Origin: Laccaria trichodermophora
Lineage: Eukaryota > Basidiomycota > Agaricomycetes > Agaricales > Hydnangiaceae
Direction: 5' to 3'
Assembly (NCBI GenBank): GCA_018417955.1
Contig: JACTVC010000001.1
Coordinates: 186,001 to 250,000, forward strand
Length of the DNA stretch: 64,000 nucleotides
Shown here: piece after piece, positions 11,057 through 24,018 of the stretch
How the letters are laid out: each line of letters starts with the position of its first letter
Numbering within the stretch: the stretch's first letter is position 1
Program-made: the position numbers and the translations under genes
Notes under the pieces: model-generated
What the model was told of the DNA's origin: nothing
The model's database searches: none
What the model saw: the letters and a program-made list of their open reading frames with translations, nothing else

Positions 11057-13551
11057 ATGAGCTTCTCAATTGGAACCCTGGGCCTCGTGTCCCTCCGCAA
11101 TCCTTTTGCAGAGGTGGTAGGCATGGTCTTGGGCAAGAGCGACATCAGAACTATGTTTTGCCTCGTCGTATTTTGCATTATATCTCTTATCCTTGGTGCG
11201 TCCTTTTTCCGACTTTCTTTGTCGCCTGTTGCCCACCTTACTTTTATCCACAGCATATCTAACAAATCCATCGGAAAACTCTTTTCGAGCCTATCTCACT
11301 GAACAATCTTTTCGTCACCATCTCAGTCGTTTGGACGATCACGTCGATGATGATCAAGTGGCGCAAGACGACTTCACTACCCGATCCTCACCCAAGATGC
11401 GCACGACTCTAAGCGGCCATGCGGCCAACAAATCTTCATCTTTTCACTTTGCAAATCGCGCGTCCGTGTCGCTCCGAACCCCGAAGCACGTTTTCCACAG
11501 TTTCGCCGTTTTTACCATCGCTGCCATGGTCCCTCTTTCTGAAGCGGGTGCAAGTGATGATCGTGATGGGCGGATGATATCGGATTCTTGGTATATCGGG
11601 GCATTTGGTAAATGGTGGCGAGGAGGTGTACTGGAAAATTGGTATCAGGACGTTATTGCCCGATCCAAGGACGAGGAGAGCTGGAGCTCGGGTATCCTCA
11701 GCATGAAAAGTCTTGATATGTTTCAGGAATTTAATGGTAGGTTGCACCCTCCCCATGATCTATGGACTATGACCAACGTCTCGTTCAGGATCTACGTACT
11801 CTACAAAGAATCTTCCTCCTCATTTGACCAGAGGATCTCCGCCCAGGCTTAGGAATCGGGAACGGCCTACGCAAAGGTCGACTGCCACGCCAGCTCGCAG
11901 TTCTACTCCACCGCCCCTTCCAAAGACAGCATCGTTACCTTTGCATACCACGCGATTGCCGTTAGCGTCAATCGAACGGTCGTGTGATTATCTCGGTCAA
12001 GGAACACCCCATTCTCATGCTCATCCATCTCCAGTCGACTCAATGCGAATAGGCCCCTCCCTCCCGTCTCGTTCGTCTTCTGCTGCATTTGAGCAATCCC
12101 CTGTCATTGCAGAAGTTCTTCGCCAAATATCCAGTGTCAAGACATCTGTTTTAGAGCTCCGTTCTCAACTTAGCGAGTGCCAAACTACTGCTTCCCAGTC
12201 TCATCATCATCTTCAAACTGAAGTAGATGCTTGTCGTGAGAGAAAACGACAGGAAGATTTGGCTCGACTTGAAATCAAATCCCGCACGAAGAGTTTAGAC
12301 GATTCGAAACGTAGCGCGGAATCGCTAAAAAGGGAAGCGGAAAAGAAGCTTAGGACGGTTCAAAGTGCGCATGACGGTGCGAACCAGCGCATGGATTACC
12401 TGGACAAGGAAATTGGTGACCTTGGTCTTCGCCTTCGAAAGGACCGGGATTTCCTTCAAACTCACAAGACCACCATCTCCAACACGGCACTTGAAATTGC
12501 GGAAGCCCTTGAGCAGAAGAGGCAAGAGATCAAAGTCACTGAAGACGTGGTTTCTGCTCTGAACCAGAGATCCCGTGAATTAGAGGAGAAACTTTTGAAG
12601 GAGAAAGAGAGATTGAGGAATCTAAGGGAAACGGCCGACTTTCGCAAACAGGACCTCTCGCTTTCGCTTAACACGTCTGACCAACTTTGTTCTGATCCAC
12701 GACTTGTGTCCTACCTGCCTGATCACGATGCTGTGAATGGCTCCACCATCGTTGTCAGACAGTCCCTGTCAACTGGGAATATATCGACACCACCCAGTCC
12801 CTGTGATGACAACAGCCTCCAAACGTTCAATCGCACATCGCCGCTATATTCTCTACAGCGCAGCCCATTTGTAGACGTCGCCCTCGGACCTATCAATCCA
12901 CAAAGTTTTTTTGCTCCTGCAGAACTAAGCGACAACTCTTCAAGGTCATTTCAATCAGACACGGACGCGTTCTTGGACAGAGATTGGCGCGGAAACACAT
13001 CGTACACGTCGTCCCCGACCTCGATTGGCAATCCATTTGAAATGCAACGCGGTCCTTGGTCCCAATCGTTTAAATCGCTTGACGATGAAAACATGGACGA
13101 CAGGTGTCGACGTTGGCCATTCTCGGGAAAGGCGAAGAGAGGTTTGAATCCAGACGCCAAAGAGTTTAGCCTTTCCAGGAAATCTTCGCCCGGCGTCATC
13201 GGCGGGTCGTCGCCTTACGACGCCCTGAATCCGAATGGTCTTGGGATATCTGCGATGACGGCATCTACAAGTAGCTCACTGTTACGGGCATTCGCTCCTT
13301 TGCCTGAGGAGCGTGAAGCTCTTCAACGAGCGTTGGGTGGATCCACGAATACGAGTTTTGAACGTCTGCCTAGCCTGAGTGACGTGGGAAGCCTTTCCTC
13401 TTCCCCGTCCCATTCACACGCATTATTGCCCCATGCACAGGAGATGGGAAAGATGATACCGTCGTGGTTGCAGGCCCTACCTCGCGTGCGCAAGGTTAAT
13501 TTTAGTCCCTGGGACGACGAGGAGCCAAGTGGGCGGTTAGAGAATATGTAA
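11057..13551 (+). CDS. Membrane-anchored coiled-coil protein of unknown function
   Basis: Exons are 11057-11195, 11254-11736 and 11789-13551 (794 aa). Two hydrophobic segments lie near the N-terminus (MFCLVVFCIISLILAYL and VFHSFAVFTIAAMVPL). A long coiled coil follows (about residues 310-490: EVLRQISSVKTSVLELRSQL through LLKEKERLRNLRETADFRKQ). The tail is Ser-rich and ends LPRVRKVNFSPWDDEEP. No named family is recognised. The architecture suggests an ER or nuclear-envelope tether with a long cytosolic coil. Its 3' end faces the second phosphatase gene, 244 bp away. Confidence 0.75.
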
Positions 13552-13795
13552 ATTCAAGGGAGTTTTTTTGTAAATTGCACGTGTCCAATATATGATTGCA
13601 TTGTGGGCGTATAGTCATGAAGTCGTAAGTACGAGAATGCTACAAAATTGCAAACGAGCAGATAGAATGAATGTGGCTACCAGAGTCCTCCTGTCGAGTG
13701 AAGCGTGATCCGGGGGGGAATCGGCGGGTGGGGGTATATTAAAGGTGTGTATATACCAAAAAAGAAAAGAAAAAAAGAAAAAGAGTGGAGAAAAA

Positions 13796-15191
13796 CTACC
13801 GGGCACCATCGAGAACGCCACGAACATCGTCAACCGTGCTCAAGTCGGCCAAAAAGGGAACTAAATCTGTCAACTCTGTATCGTGAGGATCGTTGAACCA
13901 CGAAGAGACAGGGACAGCATTGTTTGGGTGAAAGATGTATGAAGCGGGAGAGTTGTCGAGAATGATGGTGTCGGATATGGGCCGGCCCAGCTGTGACAAA
14001 TCCTGCAGGGGCGTAAGAGATGAGAGACATAAAGATGGCGATCACCCCACCTTGACATAATTTCCTTTGTGGTTGTAGCAGCTCTCTCTGAAAAGTCGAT
14101 GAGAGACTACTTGATGAATATCCAGTTTGTCTAACACGGGATCTGCGTACTTGTGGGGTGTTAATGAAGTACGTTTTTTTTTTTTTTAAAAGAAAAAAAA
14201 GGAGCAACCTTGCTTAAACTAGCAGTAAACACGACGACCTCGTATATTTCACCCATTTTTTTGAGAAAATTGTCAACACCTGGGCGTTTGATGACGTAAA
14301 CGTTGTGCCAGTGGTATTCGATTTCGACGGGTACGACGTAATCTGCTTGTTGTATTGACTATAAAAGGGATGAGAAGGAGGGGAGGTGCACAAAATGTTC
14401 ATACCTTGAAACTGCTATGTACGAGGGTCTCGTCGAGATCCAGGACAAGGCATTTTCGACCTGCATGTTGTGGGGATATGGGGGGTAAAAGAGGTTTTGG
14501 AAAGCCATCCTCCGAGAAAGAAAAAAAAAGATAAAATTGAGAAATTGGCAAGTAACGGAGCACTTACAGGACCGATGGGTATACCAGCGCCACCATTGAG
14601 AATGAGTTTATCCTCTTCATCCTCCTCGTCGACATGAAGGTCTTGATCGTCGTCCTCTGTGAAACTAGTACCCTCTGACTCTTCTTCCTCTGTGGAAAGG
14701 TTTTGTTTTTGGACGGAAGTTGAACCATCTGTAGAACCTGGGGGCTGAACTGCGCCAGAAGTCATGCCATGAGTTTCTTCTTCCGGCAAGATTTGAATGG
14801 GGGGTGATATAATGGGCGTTTCTACAGTTGTAGACTCCGCGGGAGGAGGGGATTCTATGGTAGGAATGAGGAGAGGAGGGGGATTGGAGATAATAGGCTG
14901 TGTGACGGCAGGCTTTTCGTTTTGAGTGAGAGAGGACTTTGAGGCATGAGGAAGGTCTATTTCAATGGCTGGAGAAGGAGAGATGCATGGAACGAGAATA
15001 TGCAAGAGTTTTGAGAAGAAGGAGGGCTTGGGCGTAGTAGGAGGGGTGGTGGGCTGGTCGGTGACAGGAGGAGTATTGGCGGTAGTAGTGTCAGAGGGAG
15101 CAGTCGTAACAGCAGCAGTCGCAGAGTTGGACTCTGAAGTATTTATGGCAGCAACGCCATTGCCATTTGCAACACCATTGCCAGGAGACAT
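13796..15191 (-). CDS. NIF/FCP1-like (Psr-type) protein phosphatase, copy B
   Basis: Exons are 15191-14568, 14509-14405, 14358-14209, 14149-14051 and 14002-13796 (394 aa). Catalytic motifs match copy [57 protein letters not shown] and [20 protein letters not shown]. The last four exons are 105, 150, 99 and 207 nt, identical in length to those of copy A, so the two genes are duplicates. The N-terminal half has diverged but keeps [18 protein letters not shown] and an acidic block before GIPIGP. The N-terminus lacks the extra small first exon of copy A. The start ATG lies only 57 bp from the divergent coiled-coil gene. Confidence 0.9.
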
Positions 15192-15247
15192 TGCAGTAGA
15201 AGAATGAGAAGAACAACAACGTGACACAACAGTCAACTCAACTACAA

Positions 15248-16328
15248 ATGTCATTTCAAGAAATGTCATTGTCACTACTGCTACAACTATTTCGCTTTCA
15301 ACGAAAACTCGCAAACTCTGAAGCTCAGGTCATAGAACTTGCTCATCTCATTAGGCAACTCAAAGAACAGAATATTCTTCTCAACGACCAGCTTCATGAC
15401 AATGAACGCGAGTTTGACTTTTATCACGCCTGTCTCGACAATCCTCCTCCTCCAGATATCCACTATCCCCTGATATCATCTTATTATCAATATCTTTCAT
15501 CTACATACAACAACCGCCTGGAAGAGGTTAATCCAACCTTTAAACACCATGCCTCAATCGCCGCAGAATTAGAGCAGGCCCAACAAGATCGGGTCACCCT
15601 TGAGGTGCAACTCGCTGAGGCTACAGCCAATAATAAATCACTCCAATCGTCTGTTGCTGTTCTAGAGCAGCAGCTGGCCGACGCCAAGCGAGAATCCCAA
15701 GAAAGCGCTTCTGCACATGCCGTCCTTCTGAACAAGGAAAGGGATTCCGTTCACAGGTTGACCCTCACCGTTCAAAAATCTCGCATGGCTGAAGACGCCC
15801 TGCGTGCCGAGATTAACGAGTACCCTTTCATTTGACTCTTCATTATATCCTCGATCTCATCTTTCCCTAGGCTGACCACGGAATTAACCGAGGCGCAACA
15901 TTACCAACAAGCCTACTACGCTCTCGCGGACGAAGTAGGTTCCCTCTTGACTCGAAACCAAATTGCAGAGGAAGAGGCAACGAAGCTCAGCAAATTCAAT
16001 GCCCAAATTTTGGGTCACAATAACCCTTCGCAGCGAATCATGTATGTAGATCGAATACGAACAGAATTGGCAGAGGCGAAACATGTAATGTCCTTGCTTT
16101 GTATATCATTTCACCCCCTCACAACCGTCATAGAACATCGCCATGCTGACTCGAGATCAAGACGCTCTTGCGGCTGAGAACGAGAATCTGCAAAACGAAC
16201 TCGATATGTACAAGTCGGTTACCGTCCCTATCACTGACAAACCTCGAACAAACTTGACACGAATCGCTCGAGTTCCTCTTGTTAATCTCAATATCCACTC
16301 GGATTCTAGCCTTGAAGAATCCATGTAA
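15248..16328 (+). CDS. Coiled-coil protein with HMMR/KIF15-type C-terminal motif
   Basis: Exons are 15248-15819, 15871-16084 and 16134-16328 (326 aa). The first ATG of the frame is at 15248 (MSFQEMSLSLLLQLFRFQRK). The protein is almost all heptad-like: LRQLKEQNILLNDQLHDNE, ELEQAQQDRVTLEVQLAEAT and VAVLEQQLADAKRES. Exon 2 carries NAQILGHNNPSQRIMYVDRI, the hallmark of the C-terminal domain of hyaluronan-mediated motility receptor and related spindle proteins (LGHxNxxQRIxYV). In animals this segment binds microtubule or TPX2-type partners. A spindle role here is inference from that one motif. Confidence 0.72.
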
Positions 16329-16432
16329 CACGTAATATACCCGGTCCTCCTCTTTTCTCAGCCGCGGACGACATTGTCAGAATACAATTGTATTTCATGT
16401 CGGATCATAACAGCTCGGTTATCACAAATCGT

Positions 16433-17904
16433 TCAATCTGCATCGAATCCACCTTCAAACAAGTAATTCGCAGCAAGTTCTTCATTCTTATCACAGGCAA
16501 AGTAGGCCTCTAGCACCGCCTGACGAGGAAACCCAAGTGCTTCCAGCTGCAAAGAAAGTGTCAACTATCATGACAACTAAAAGAAAAGAAGAAAAAAGCC
16601 ACACACCCGTTCGATTGCATCTCTTTCCTCTGCAGTAACACTAACAACGTGTGCACCAGGGGGGACCTCTTCGTCGAGTTCTACTCCAAGCAACTGTGCA
16701 AGGGCATCGGGGTTCTGGGCAAGCATTTGAGCCATGGCCGGATTCTGCATCGCGAGTTGCTGAATCAAAGGCTGTGCCATTTGAGGGTCATCAGCCAGTT
16801 GCTGCCGCAGTTGTTGGATTTGAGGATTGTCGCGTAGGGCCTCCAAATTCAAGTGAACAGGATTCTGAGGGGCGCCAGCGGCACCGCCGGCAGCAGCAGG
16901 ACTAACACCGCCCGCTTGCTGTTGCTGCTGGGCCAACTATTCGCGAATCATCAGAATTCAATCATGTATCAACCAAGGGAACCCGTGACTAGCCTGAAAC
17001 AAGTTTTGAGGCTGATTTGGAGGTGGTACGTTTGCTGGGATTGGGGCCGCAGCGGCAGGTTGAGTTGCTGGAGCCGCAGTCGGTGGAGTTGGGCCAGCAG
17101 CCTCCGCCTCCAAATGGGCAGGAATCCCCTGGCAGCTCGTTAGTAAACTTCGTGAAGCAACCTGCGACAAAACGTACAGTCATTAAATATTCGACAGCTC
17201 GGTCTGCGTTGTTATAGCTAGCTCGCATCGCCCTCAATACCTGGTCACGAGGAAATCCCATTTCCGTCATATTAGTGATAGCGGATTGGAGTGCTTCGCC
17301 AGACAAAAAGGTGCTCATGTCACCAAAGGCGGGTGCTGCGGCTGGTGGCGCGGTTGCTGCTGGAGTGGCTGCTGGAGTGGTTGGTTGAGTTACTGAGGTT
17401 GCGTCCGGAACCGATACGGGAGCGGGGGTGGAACTTGAAGGGGGAGCAGCGGGGGGAGCAGGGGGAGATGTATCCATCTGAACATCTTGGGGGGCTGAAC
17501 TTGTCGAAGCGGTGACAGCTGGTGTTGGTTTGGGCTGAGATACAGATGGTTCATATAAGAGTAACAAAGGGGCGAAAAGGTGCCAACTTTTGAGACCATG
17601 AGGACGAGGAAGTCCTTTTCTTTGATGCCACATGAATCTATAGTCTTATCATTGGATAGGATTTTCCCTTGATTTGGGATTAACAGGAGATCAGCAGAGA
17701 ATTGAATGGACCAACCCGAATATATTATCTTCTGAGCTGCTGTAGGGTGACCCTGTGATTCCTGAATCTTGTCCTTCAAGACAGCGATAGTATCAGATGT
17801 ATCGATCTCTATCTAATAGACGATGAGAACTAGGATCAATTACTGACAGCGCTGGGGCTCACCTGAAAGACCTTTTGTTGGGTCGTCTTGATTGTGATCT
17901 TCAT
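16433..17904 (-). CDS. RAD23: RAD23: ubiquitin-like/UBA proteasome shuttle and nucleotide-excision-repair factor
   Basis: Exons are 17904-17863, 17812-17716, 17667-17588, 17534-17178, 17128-16994, 16936-16607 and 16546-16433 (384 aa). Domains in order: UBL ([18 protein letters not shown] ... [10 protein letters not shown]), an Ala/Pro/Thr linker, UBA1 ([19 protein letters not shown] ... [14 protein letters not shown]), XPC-binding STI1-like region ([18 protein letters not shown] ... [13 protein letters not shown]) and UBA2 ([20 protein letters not shown] ... [10 protein letters not shown]). RAD23 carries ubiquitylated cargo to the proteasome and stabilises Rad4/XPC. The intron at 16937-16993 starts with GC rather than GT; no GT alternative keeps the frame. 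Confidence 0.95.
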
Positions 17905-18111
17905 CGTAGATGGGCGGAGGGGAGTAAGTAGATGACAAATTACATAAGGATGAGTTGGAAAATAATCGAATAATAAATTGCTACTCCTCTTTCTCATTGC
18001 TTTCATTTACTTGCTATCGAATTTCTTGTATTGAATACTACTTTCTTGCATCGTGCACATCCAACTAACCCAGAGCCTCGAGGCCGGAATCTCTTCAATT
18101 ACGCTACCACT

Positions 18112-20343
18112 ATGAATCCTGCTCCCGTCATGGACAGAGAGCCAGGCGACGACTACCTCCGTCGTCTGGCCACTTTCATTCGAACCAACGAGAAGAGTTT
18201 GGCCGAAGCAGGTGTCACTCGACGCCATAGAGCTCATCCCCCTCCCGTATCTCCAGGAGCCACCTCCTTACTGAACCCTCTGGGCTGGTTTGCATTCGGT
18301 GCAAACTCCAGCTCGGTTTCAAAGCCCCTTGTATTTTCCACCGACACACATCATTTGTTCTACGTCTTGATGCGGCTTGAAGCTTCGGAGTATGATGTGG
18401 GCACCTTGGATGTTCACATAGAAAGTCCCTCTCGGCCGATGAGTTACGTCGAGGTCTTTCCAGGAAAGGACAAATCGGATACACTCTCCCTTGCCTCCTT
18501 TCGGTCGTCCCTGTCAGTCGTATCACGCCTCTCTCTCGGAGGGGGCTGGTGGTCGCGAGGTCCCCTCCCAACTGTCGACGCAGAGCTGAAATATATCTAC
18601 AGCAGCATCACTAAACTTCCAGCTCTATCAATATGTGCCCCTGGCAAGCACATCATTGAAGAGTTGGTCAACGACCCTCCTGGTCAGAATGCTCTTCCTC
18701 TAGATGCCTTCAAGAATCTTCAAAGCTTGGAGTGCACGGATATCGATCCACGCACGCTTTTGGGATGGGATCGTTTGGCAGAGTCGTTGAGAAGTTTGAG
18801 AATCAAGAAGAGTGGCTTAGAGGATATTTCAGATGTCCTGGTTGGGGCTGTTCTTGATGATCAGGCGAGGAGAGCGGGGAGCACCAGCCGAAAACGGAAA
18901 AGAAGGATACCCAAGGGGTGTCAGTCTCCCCTACATTGCACCCCTCTTCCAGAAACGGTTGTTGAGGAAGAAGATGGTGAGCGCGGTACCGAAACCCACC
19001 CCGAAAGCGGCTCATCATCCCCTACACCGCATACTCAGCTATCCAGTTTGAAATGGGCTTTTCTCAAACATCTTTCCCTATCCGACAATTCCCTCACGTT
19101 TCTTCCCGCTGATCCGCTTGCCTATCTAACATCATTGACCCACCTTGATCTCTCCTCCAACCTTTTTGTGTCCGTTCCTCCCAGTCTCAGTGCTCTCTAC
19201 AACCTAACCTCTCTAAACCTCTCCGACAACATGATCGATTCCGTTCTGGGTATTTATTTGAACTTGGGACAAGTTCTTTCTCTTAATCTCTCTCACAATC
19301 GTCTCGAGTCCCTTTGTGGCTTGGAACGCCTGCATGCACTGGAACGGGTGGATTTGCGGTCAAACCTCATTGACGAGAGCTCAGAAGTCGGAAGGTTAGC
19401 CACTCTCCCCAATATTACTGACGTTTGGGTGGAAGGGAACCCATTTGTGGAAATCGAGGAGGCATACAGAATAAGTTGCTTTGACTACTTTTGGAAAGAA
19501 GGAAAGACCATCACCCTTGATGGAACACCACCTGGGTTTTATGAGAGACGAAACCTAACTGTTTCTCCCCCTGAGCAAATGTCTTCGAATCGCGCACCCT
19601 TGATTGCCCATTCGCCTCCCGTCGTCTCCGTAGGCCATGCTCATGTCCATGCCAACCGTTTAGATCATCCCTCTCCACCCATACTTCCAACGCCACCTTC
19701 TTCAAATCCTTCGCCCCATCTTGCGCCCGTAACTGCCGTGAGCGTCAGCGGAAAGCCGCGACGAAAGCAGCTGAAACGTATTGTCGATCTTGAAGATAGC
19801 CGGAGTGATTCTGGCTCGCGAGCGCCATCTCACTCAAGGATGCGTTCTGAAGAGTCACGCGCTGAAAAACGTCAGGCGAAGATGCGACGAGAGGAATCCC
19901 ACACTTCTGAAGTGACTGGGAAAATCGACGAAGGTGGCATTGCTCCCGAGGATATAACATCACCATCACAAGATAAATCAACAAAGATGGCCTCGATAGA
20001 CTTTGAGGAAAGAAGTCCGCGTCGTCCGCGTCACAGCCGATACCAAACAGACATCTCACCACCTTCCGAGTTTGGTACGGGGGCAGTAATGGCAGACGCG
20101 CCTTTGACGCCATCTTCACTGAGGAAGAGTCGGGGAGCAACAATGTCTGGGAAGCGACGGACGCGTGTGAGCGCTTCAATTTTCGAAGCCCCGTCTTCCG
20201 CGTCGGATGAGGAGGGCATGAAGGACAATGGGGAGGCGTATCGACGGCGGATTGAAGCGCTGAAACAGGACATGGGAGATGGGTGGTTGAAGGTATTCAG
20301 CCAGAGCCAGATGAAGAGGGATATAGCTGGGGATGTTCGGTGA
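18112..20343 (+). CDS. Leucine-rich-repeat protein (LKB1IP/nischarin-like architecture)
   Basis: A single exon of 743 aa starts at the first ATG (MNPAPVMDREPGDDYLRRL). Residues about 180-290 look like a folded lead-in domain. An SDS22-type LRR block follows (SLKWAFLKHLSLSDNSLTFL, LTHLDLSSNLFVSVPPSL, LTSLNLSDNMIDSV, VLSLNLSHNRLESLCGL, ERVDLRSNLIDE) with a cap ending ITDVWVEGNPFVEIEEAYRI. The C-terminal third is charged and Ser-rich with several basic clusters. The arrangement recalls scaffold proteins such as STK11IP, but I cannot name a function. It is divergent from RAD23. Confidence 0.78.
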   Translation: MNPAPVMDREPGDDYLRRLATFIRTNEKSLAEAGVTRRHRAHPPPVSPGATSLLNPLGWFAFGANSSSVSKPLVFSTDTHHLFYVLMRLEASEYDVGTLDVHIESPSRPMSYVEVFPGKDKSDTLSLASFRSSLSVVSRLSLGGGWWSRGPLPTVDAELKYIYSSITKLPALSICAPGKHIIEELVNDPPGQNALPLDAFKNLQSLECTDIDPRTLLGWDRLAESLRSLRIKKSGLEDISDVLVGAVLDDQARRAGSTSRKRKRRIPKGCQSPLHCTPLPETVVEEEDGERGTETHPESGSSSPTPHTQLSSLKWAFLKHLSLSDNSLTFLPADPLAYLTSLTHLDLSSNLFVSVPPSLSALYNLTSLNLSDNMIDSVLGIYLNLGQVLSLNLSHNRLESLCGLERLHALERVDLRSNLIDESSEVGRLATLPNITDVWVEGNPFVEIEEAYRISCFDYFWKEGKTITLDGTPPGFYERRNLTVSPPEQMSSNRAPLIAHSPPVVSVGHAHVHANRLDHPSPPILPTPPSSNPSPHLAPVTAVSVSGKPRRKQLKRIVDLEDSRSDSGSRAPSHSRMRSEESRAEKRQAKMRREESHTSEVTGKIDEGGIAPEDITSPSQDKSTKMASIDFEERSPRRPRHSRYQTDISPPSEFGTGAVMADAPLTPSSLRKSRGATMSGKRRTRVSASIFEAPSSASDEEGMKDNGEAYRRRIEALKQDMGDGWLKVFSQSQMKRDIAGDVR

Positions 20344-20599
20344 GATATTTGTTTTGGTGATTTAACTGGTGATATCTGTGATACCTTGCGATATATCATG
20401 TCAATCATGAACCTCGTATTTAGTTCTGTGCGTATCTACTCAGGAGTTATGTGACTGTTTGCTCACTACCAGACGTGCGCTAAACTTTGCGCCAGAAACT
20501 TTGGTATTTTTTCCTTGGCTTTTTCTTTGCTCTCGCTGCGGCAGCCATCCCGCCCTTCGTCGTTCTTTACCTATCAGTCGACACTGACTATTCACCACC

Positions 20600-21413
<814 letters not shown>

Positions 21414-21814
21414 TTGCTAATTTTTTTAATTTTGATATCTTCTTTTACACTTTTCCTGGCTTTTCTGACCCTTTCCACTCTTATGGGATATCCTGTTGTG
21501 CATACAATTCCCCCTCTCTAAATACCCTTGTCTACTATTCATGGCCAAGCACGAACACGTACGAACGGACATTTTTTACCCATGTCCAGCACGTCCTAAA
21601 CCATCAACCATATACACCCTCTCCGTCTCTCAGTAGTAGATATCTCTACGGTGATTCTTAATATTTGCTCTAATGGATGATTGGCTTGACTTCAGATTGA
21701 CGCTGCTTATCTAAGAAATGTCGTGCTCTACTTGGACCAGGTACAAATTTTTGTTGTCGTCAATAAAATCATGCCTGCAGCTGTCTGCCGACTCATCTTT
21801 TATCCGCCACACCC
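21414..21814 (+). promoter_or_regulatory. 401-bp spacer: ARF6 3' UTR and cysteine synthase promoter
   Basis: No gene is seen. The DNA is AT-rich after the ARF6 stop, with short open frames but no coding signature and no tRNA-like fold recognised. Confidence 0.4.
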
Positions 21815-23156
21815 ATGTTCTCAGCTCTGCGTTTGAGTGCGACTAGGACTTTTGCCACTAACGCCGTCGTCGATGGATTCAATGGCGCCGTTGGAAATAC
21901 TCCTTTAGTGCGCCCTACCCTCTGCCCATCAGATTCAGTCCTCAACGTCTCCCCACCTATAGATTTATCTAAAGCATCTTTCTGAACGTACTGGAGCTCA
22001 AATATTCGGAAAGGCTGAATTTCAAAATCCTGGAGGAAGTGTCAAAGATCGCGCCGCACTTGGACTCATTCGAGACGCAGAGAACAAAGGCTTGTACGTC
22101 GTCGTTTTTCGATCAGGTATCCCCGGAATAACATTCGGTGCGCTGCTAGAATCAAACCTGGAGGTACAGTCGTAGAAGGCACAGCAGGAAACACTGGCAT
22201 TGGCCTCGCCCACGTCTGTCGAGCAAAAGGTTACAAATGTGTTATTTACATGCCCGATACTCAGGTAGTCTGCAATACTGAAAAACTATCCCTTGTTCTC
22301 ACATCGCATCCCAGAGTCAAGAAAAAATCGATCTCCTTCGTATGCTTGGCGCTGATGTGCGGCCCGTCCCAGCCGTTGCGTTTGAGAATCCCAAGAACTA
22401 TAATCATCAAGCTCGAGAATATGCAGAGGGTCTTTCAAATGCCATCTGGACAAACCAGTTTGACAACGTTGCCAATGCAGATGCCCACTACACATCTACA
22501 GGCCCTGAAATTTGGGAGCAGACAGAAGGGAAGTTGGATGGCTTTGTTTGTGCGACTGGAACTGGTGGAACGCTGGCTGGCGTTGGGAAGTACCTCAAGG
22601 AGAAAAGCGGAGGCAAGACACAAATATGGCTAGCCGATCCTCCCGGGAGTGTTCTCACAAGCTATATCACGAGTGGCGGTAAACTGGTTGAGAGATCAGG
22701 CAGCTCAATCACAGAAGGTGTGTGTGCTGGGTGCTCTGCAAGGAAGTCAACAATCCAACTTTCTTTTTCTAGGTATTGGTCAGGGACGCATCACGGATAA
22801 CCTCGGAACGTTTGTGAATGAGTTGTCGGGCGCATTTACAGTTCCCGATGAAAAGTCAATTGAGATGGTATATGAGCTGCTGGATACAGAAGGGCTCTAC
22901 CTCGGTGCAAGCTCTGCCCTGAATGTCGTCGCTGCTGTTGAACTCGCCCAGAGATTGGGAAAAGGTACGCGGTACACTGCACATAAGGCGACAATTACGA
23001 ACCTCAATTCCATTGACAGGTTCCAGAATAGCAACAATCCTCTGTGATGGAGCGTATCGATATCAGAGCAGGCTATTCTCGAAAAAGTGGCTCGTTAGCA
23101 AGGGCTTGGAGAACGCTATTCCAGAACATTTGAAGAAGTACTCTGTGCTCGAGTAA
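21815..23156 (+). CDS. Cysteine synthase (O-acetylserine sulfhydrylase family, PLP enzyme)
   Basis: Exons are 21815-21907, 21963-22093, 22150-22264, 22315-22717, 22773-22964 and 23020-23156 (356 aa). The N-terminus [17 protein letters not shown] looks like a mitochondrial presequence. Motifs: [22 protein letters not shown] with the PLP lysine, [15 protein letters not shown], the glycine-rich phosphate loop [12 protein letters not shown], and [17 protein letters not shown] with [11 protein letters not shown]. It converts O-acetylserine and sulfide to cysteine. Fungal genomes often hold several such enzymes, so the exact substrate is not fixed by sequence. A related cystathionine beta-synthase activity is less likely because no extra domains are present. 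Confidence 0.9.
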
Positions 23157-23357
23157 CTAGATAGGTTGGATGCATTCTGGAAATACCTTGATTTCAGCTC
23201 TAGAGAAATCAAAGTGTTGCTTACAACTCGGCAATTTATTTTCTTGTTCCTTTGCTTGTGGCCGCAAGAAACCACCTCCAGATTCGTGAAAGGAGTGGGG
23301 GTAGTTGATTAATCAGTGAATACATTACTTCTAATTGTCCGCTGCCCCGATGATGCC

Positions 23358-24018
23358 CTACTTCGACTCGGGAGGTGGCGGGGAAGTACTTGCTTCGCTC
23401 TTGACACCACCTGCTAACTCCGCCTCTGATTGAGCTTCCGTTGTCTTCAGCTGAGCCTCTATTCGTTCTCGAGCGCGGACAACTTTGGATTGCAGATAGT
23501 GTGAGTGTGAAGGCAATGCCTGTTTTTTTGGCACAGGCTTGTCTGGTTTAGGATGTGGTGCGTTACTTTTGTATAAATGTTCGTAATTCTGTGTTGTAAA
23601 AGAAGTCAAATTGAGGCAGACCAAAAGTAAGAATAAACGCACCTTCATAATCTGCTCCATAGGGGTTTCACGCTTCACATTCAAAATTAAGTGCGCCTCA
23701 TCGAGTGTCATGCGGTGCTGGCGCGTAAGATGGTCTGTTGCAGAGCCAGAAGTCGCATTACCGACGCCAGCGACGTCATTTCCCAACACCCCCTGCGGTG
23801 AGGTCTTAGCGTCTGTGGACATGTCAACAGAAGACTTTGAGTGGTTGTTGGAGACGAACTTTTCACCGCCTGTCTCCCTGCTTCCAAAAATGCTTTCCCT
23901 ACAGCCCTGGAGCCTGAAATGAATATTTGGACAATGACTCGTGGTGAAGCCTGTTACGTTGGGTTCATGTAAGCCACATTCCAGGATAATTTGAATGAGA
24001 TAGCTTGGAACTGACCAT
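23358..24018 (-). CDS. PAM16: TIM16/PAM16: J-like regulator of the mitochondrial import motor
   Basis: Exons are 24018-24016, 23950-23860, 23812-23643 and 23588-23358 (164 aa). The first exon is only the ATG; the next gives ASPRVIVQIFISGSRAVGKA, then FLEAGRQAVKNAKTS. The J-like domain follows: RQHRMTLDEAHLILNVK and PMEQIMKNYEHLYKSN, with the degenerate DKP region typical of Pam16 rather than the HPD of true J proteins. Pam16 pairs with Pam18 on the matrix side of TIM23 and restrains Hsp70 stimulation. The tail is Glu/Ser/Pro-rich and longer than in yeast. The ATG is 97 bp from the divergent RPA43 start. Confidence 0.9.
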
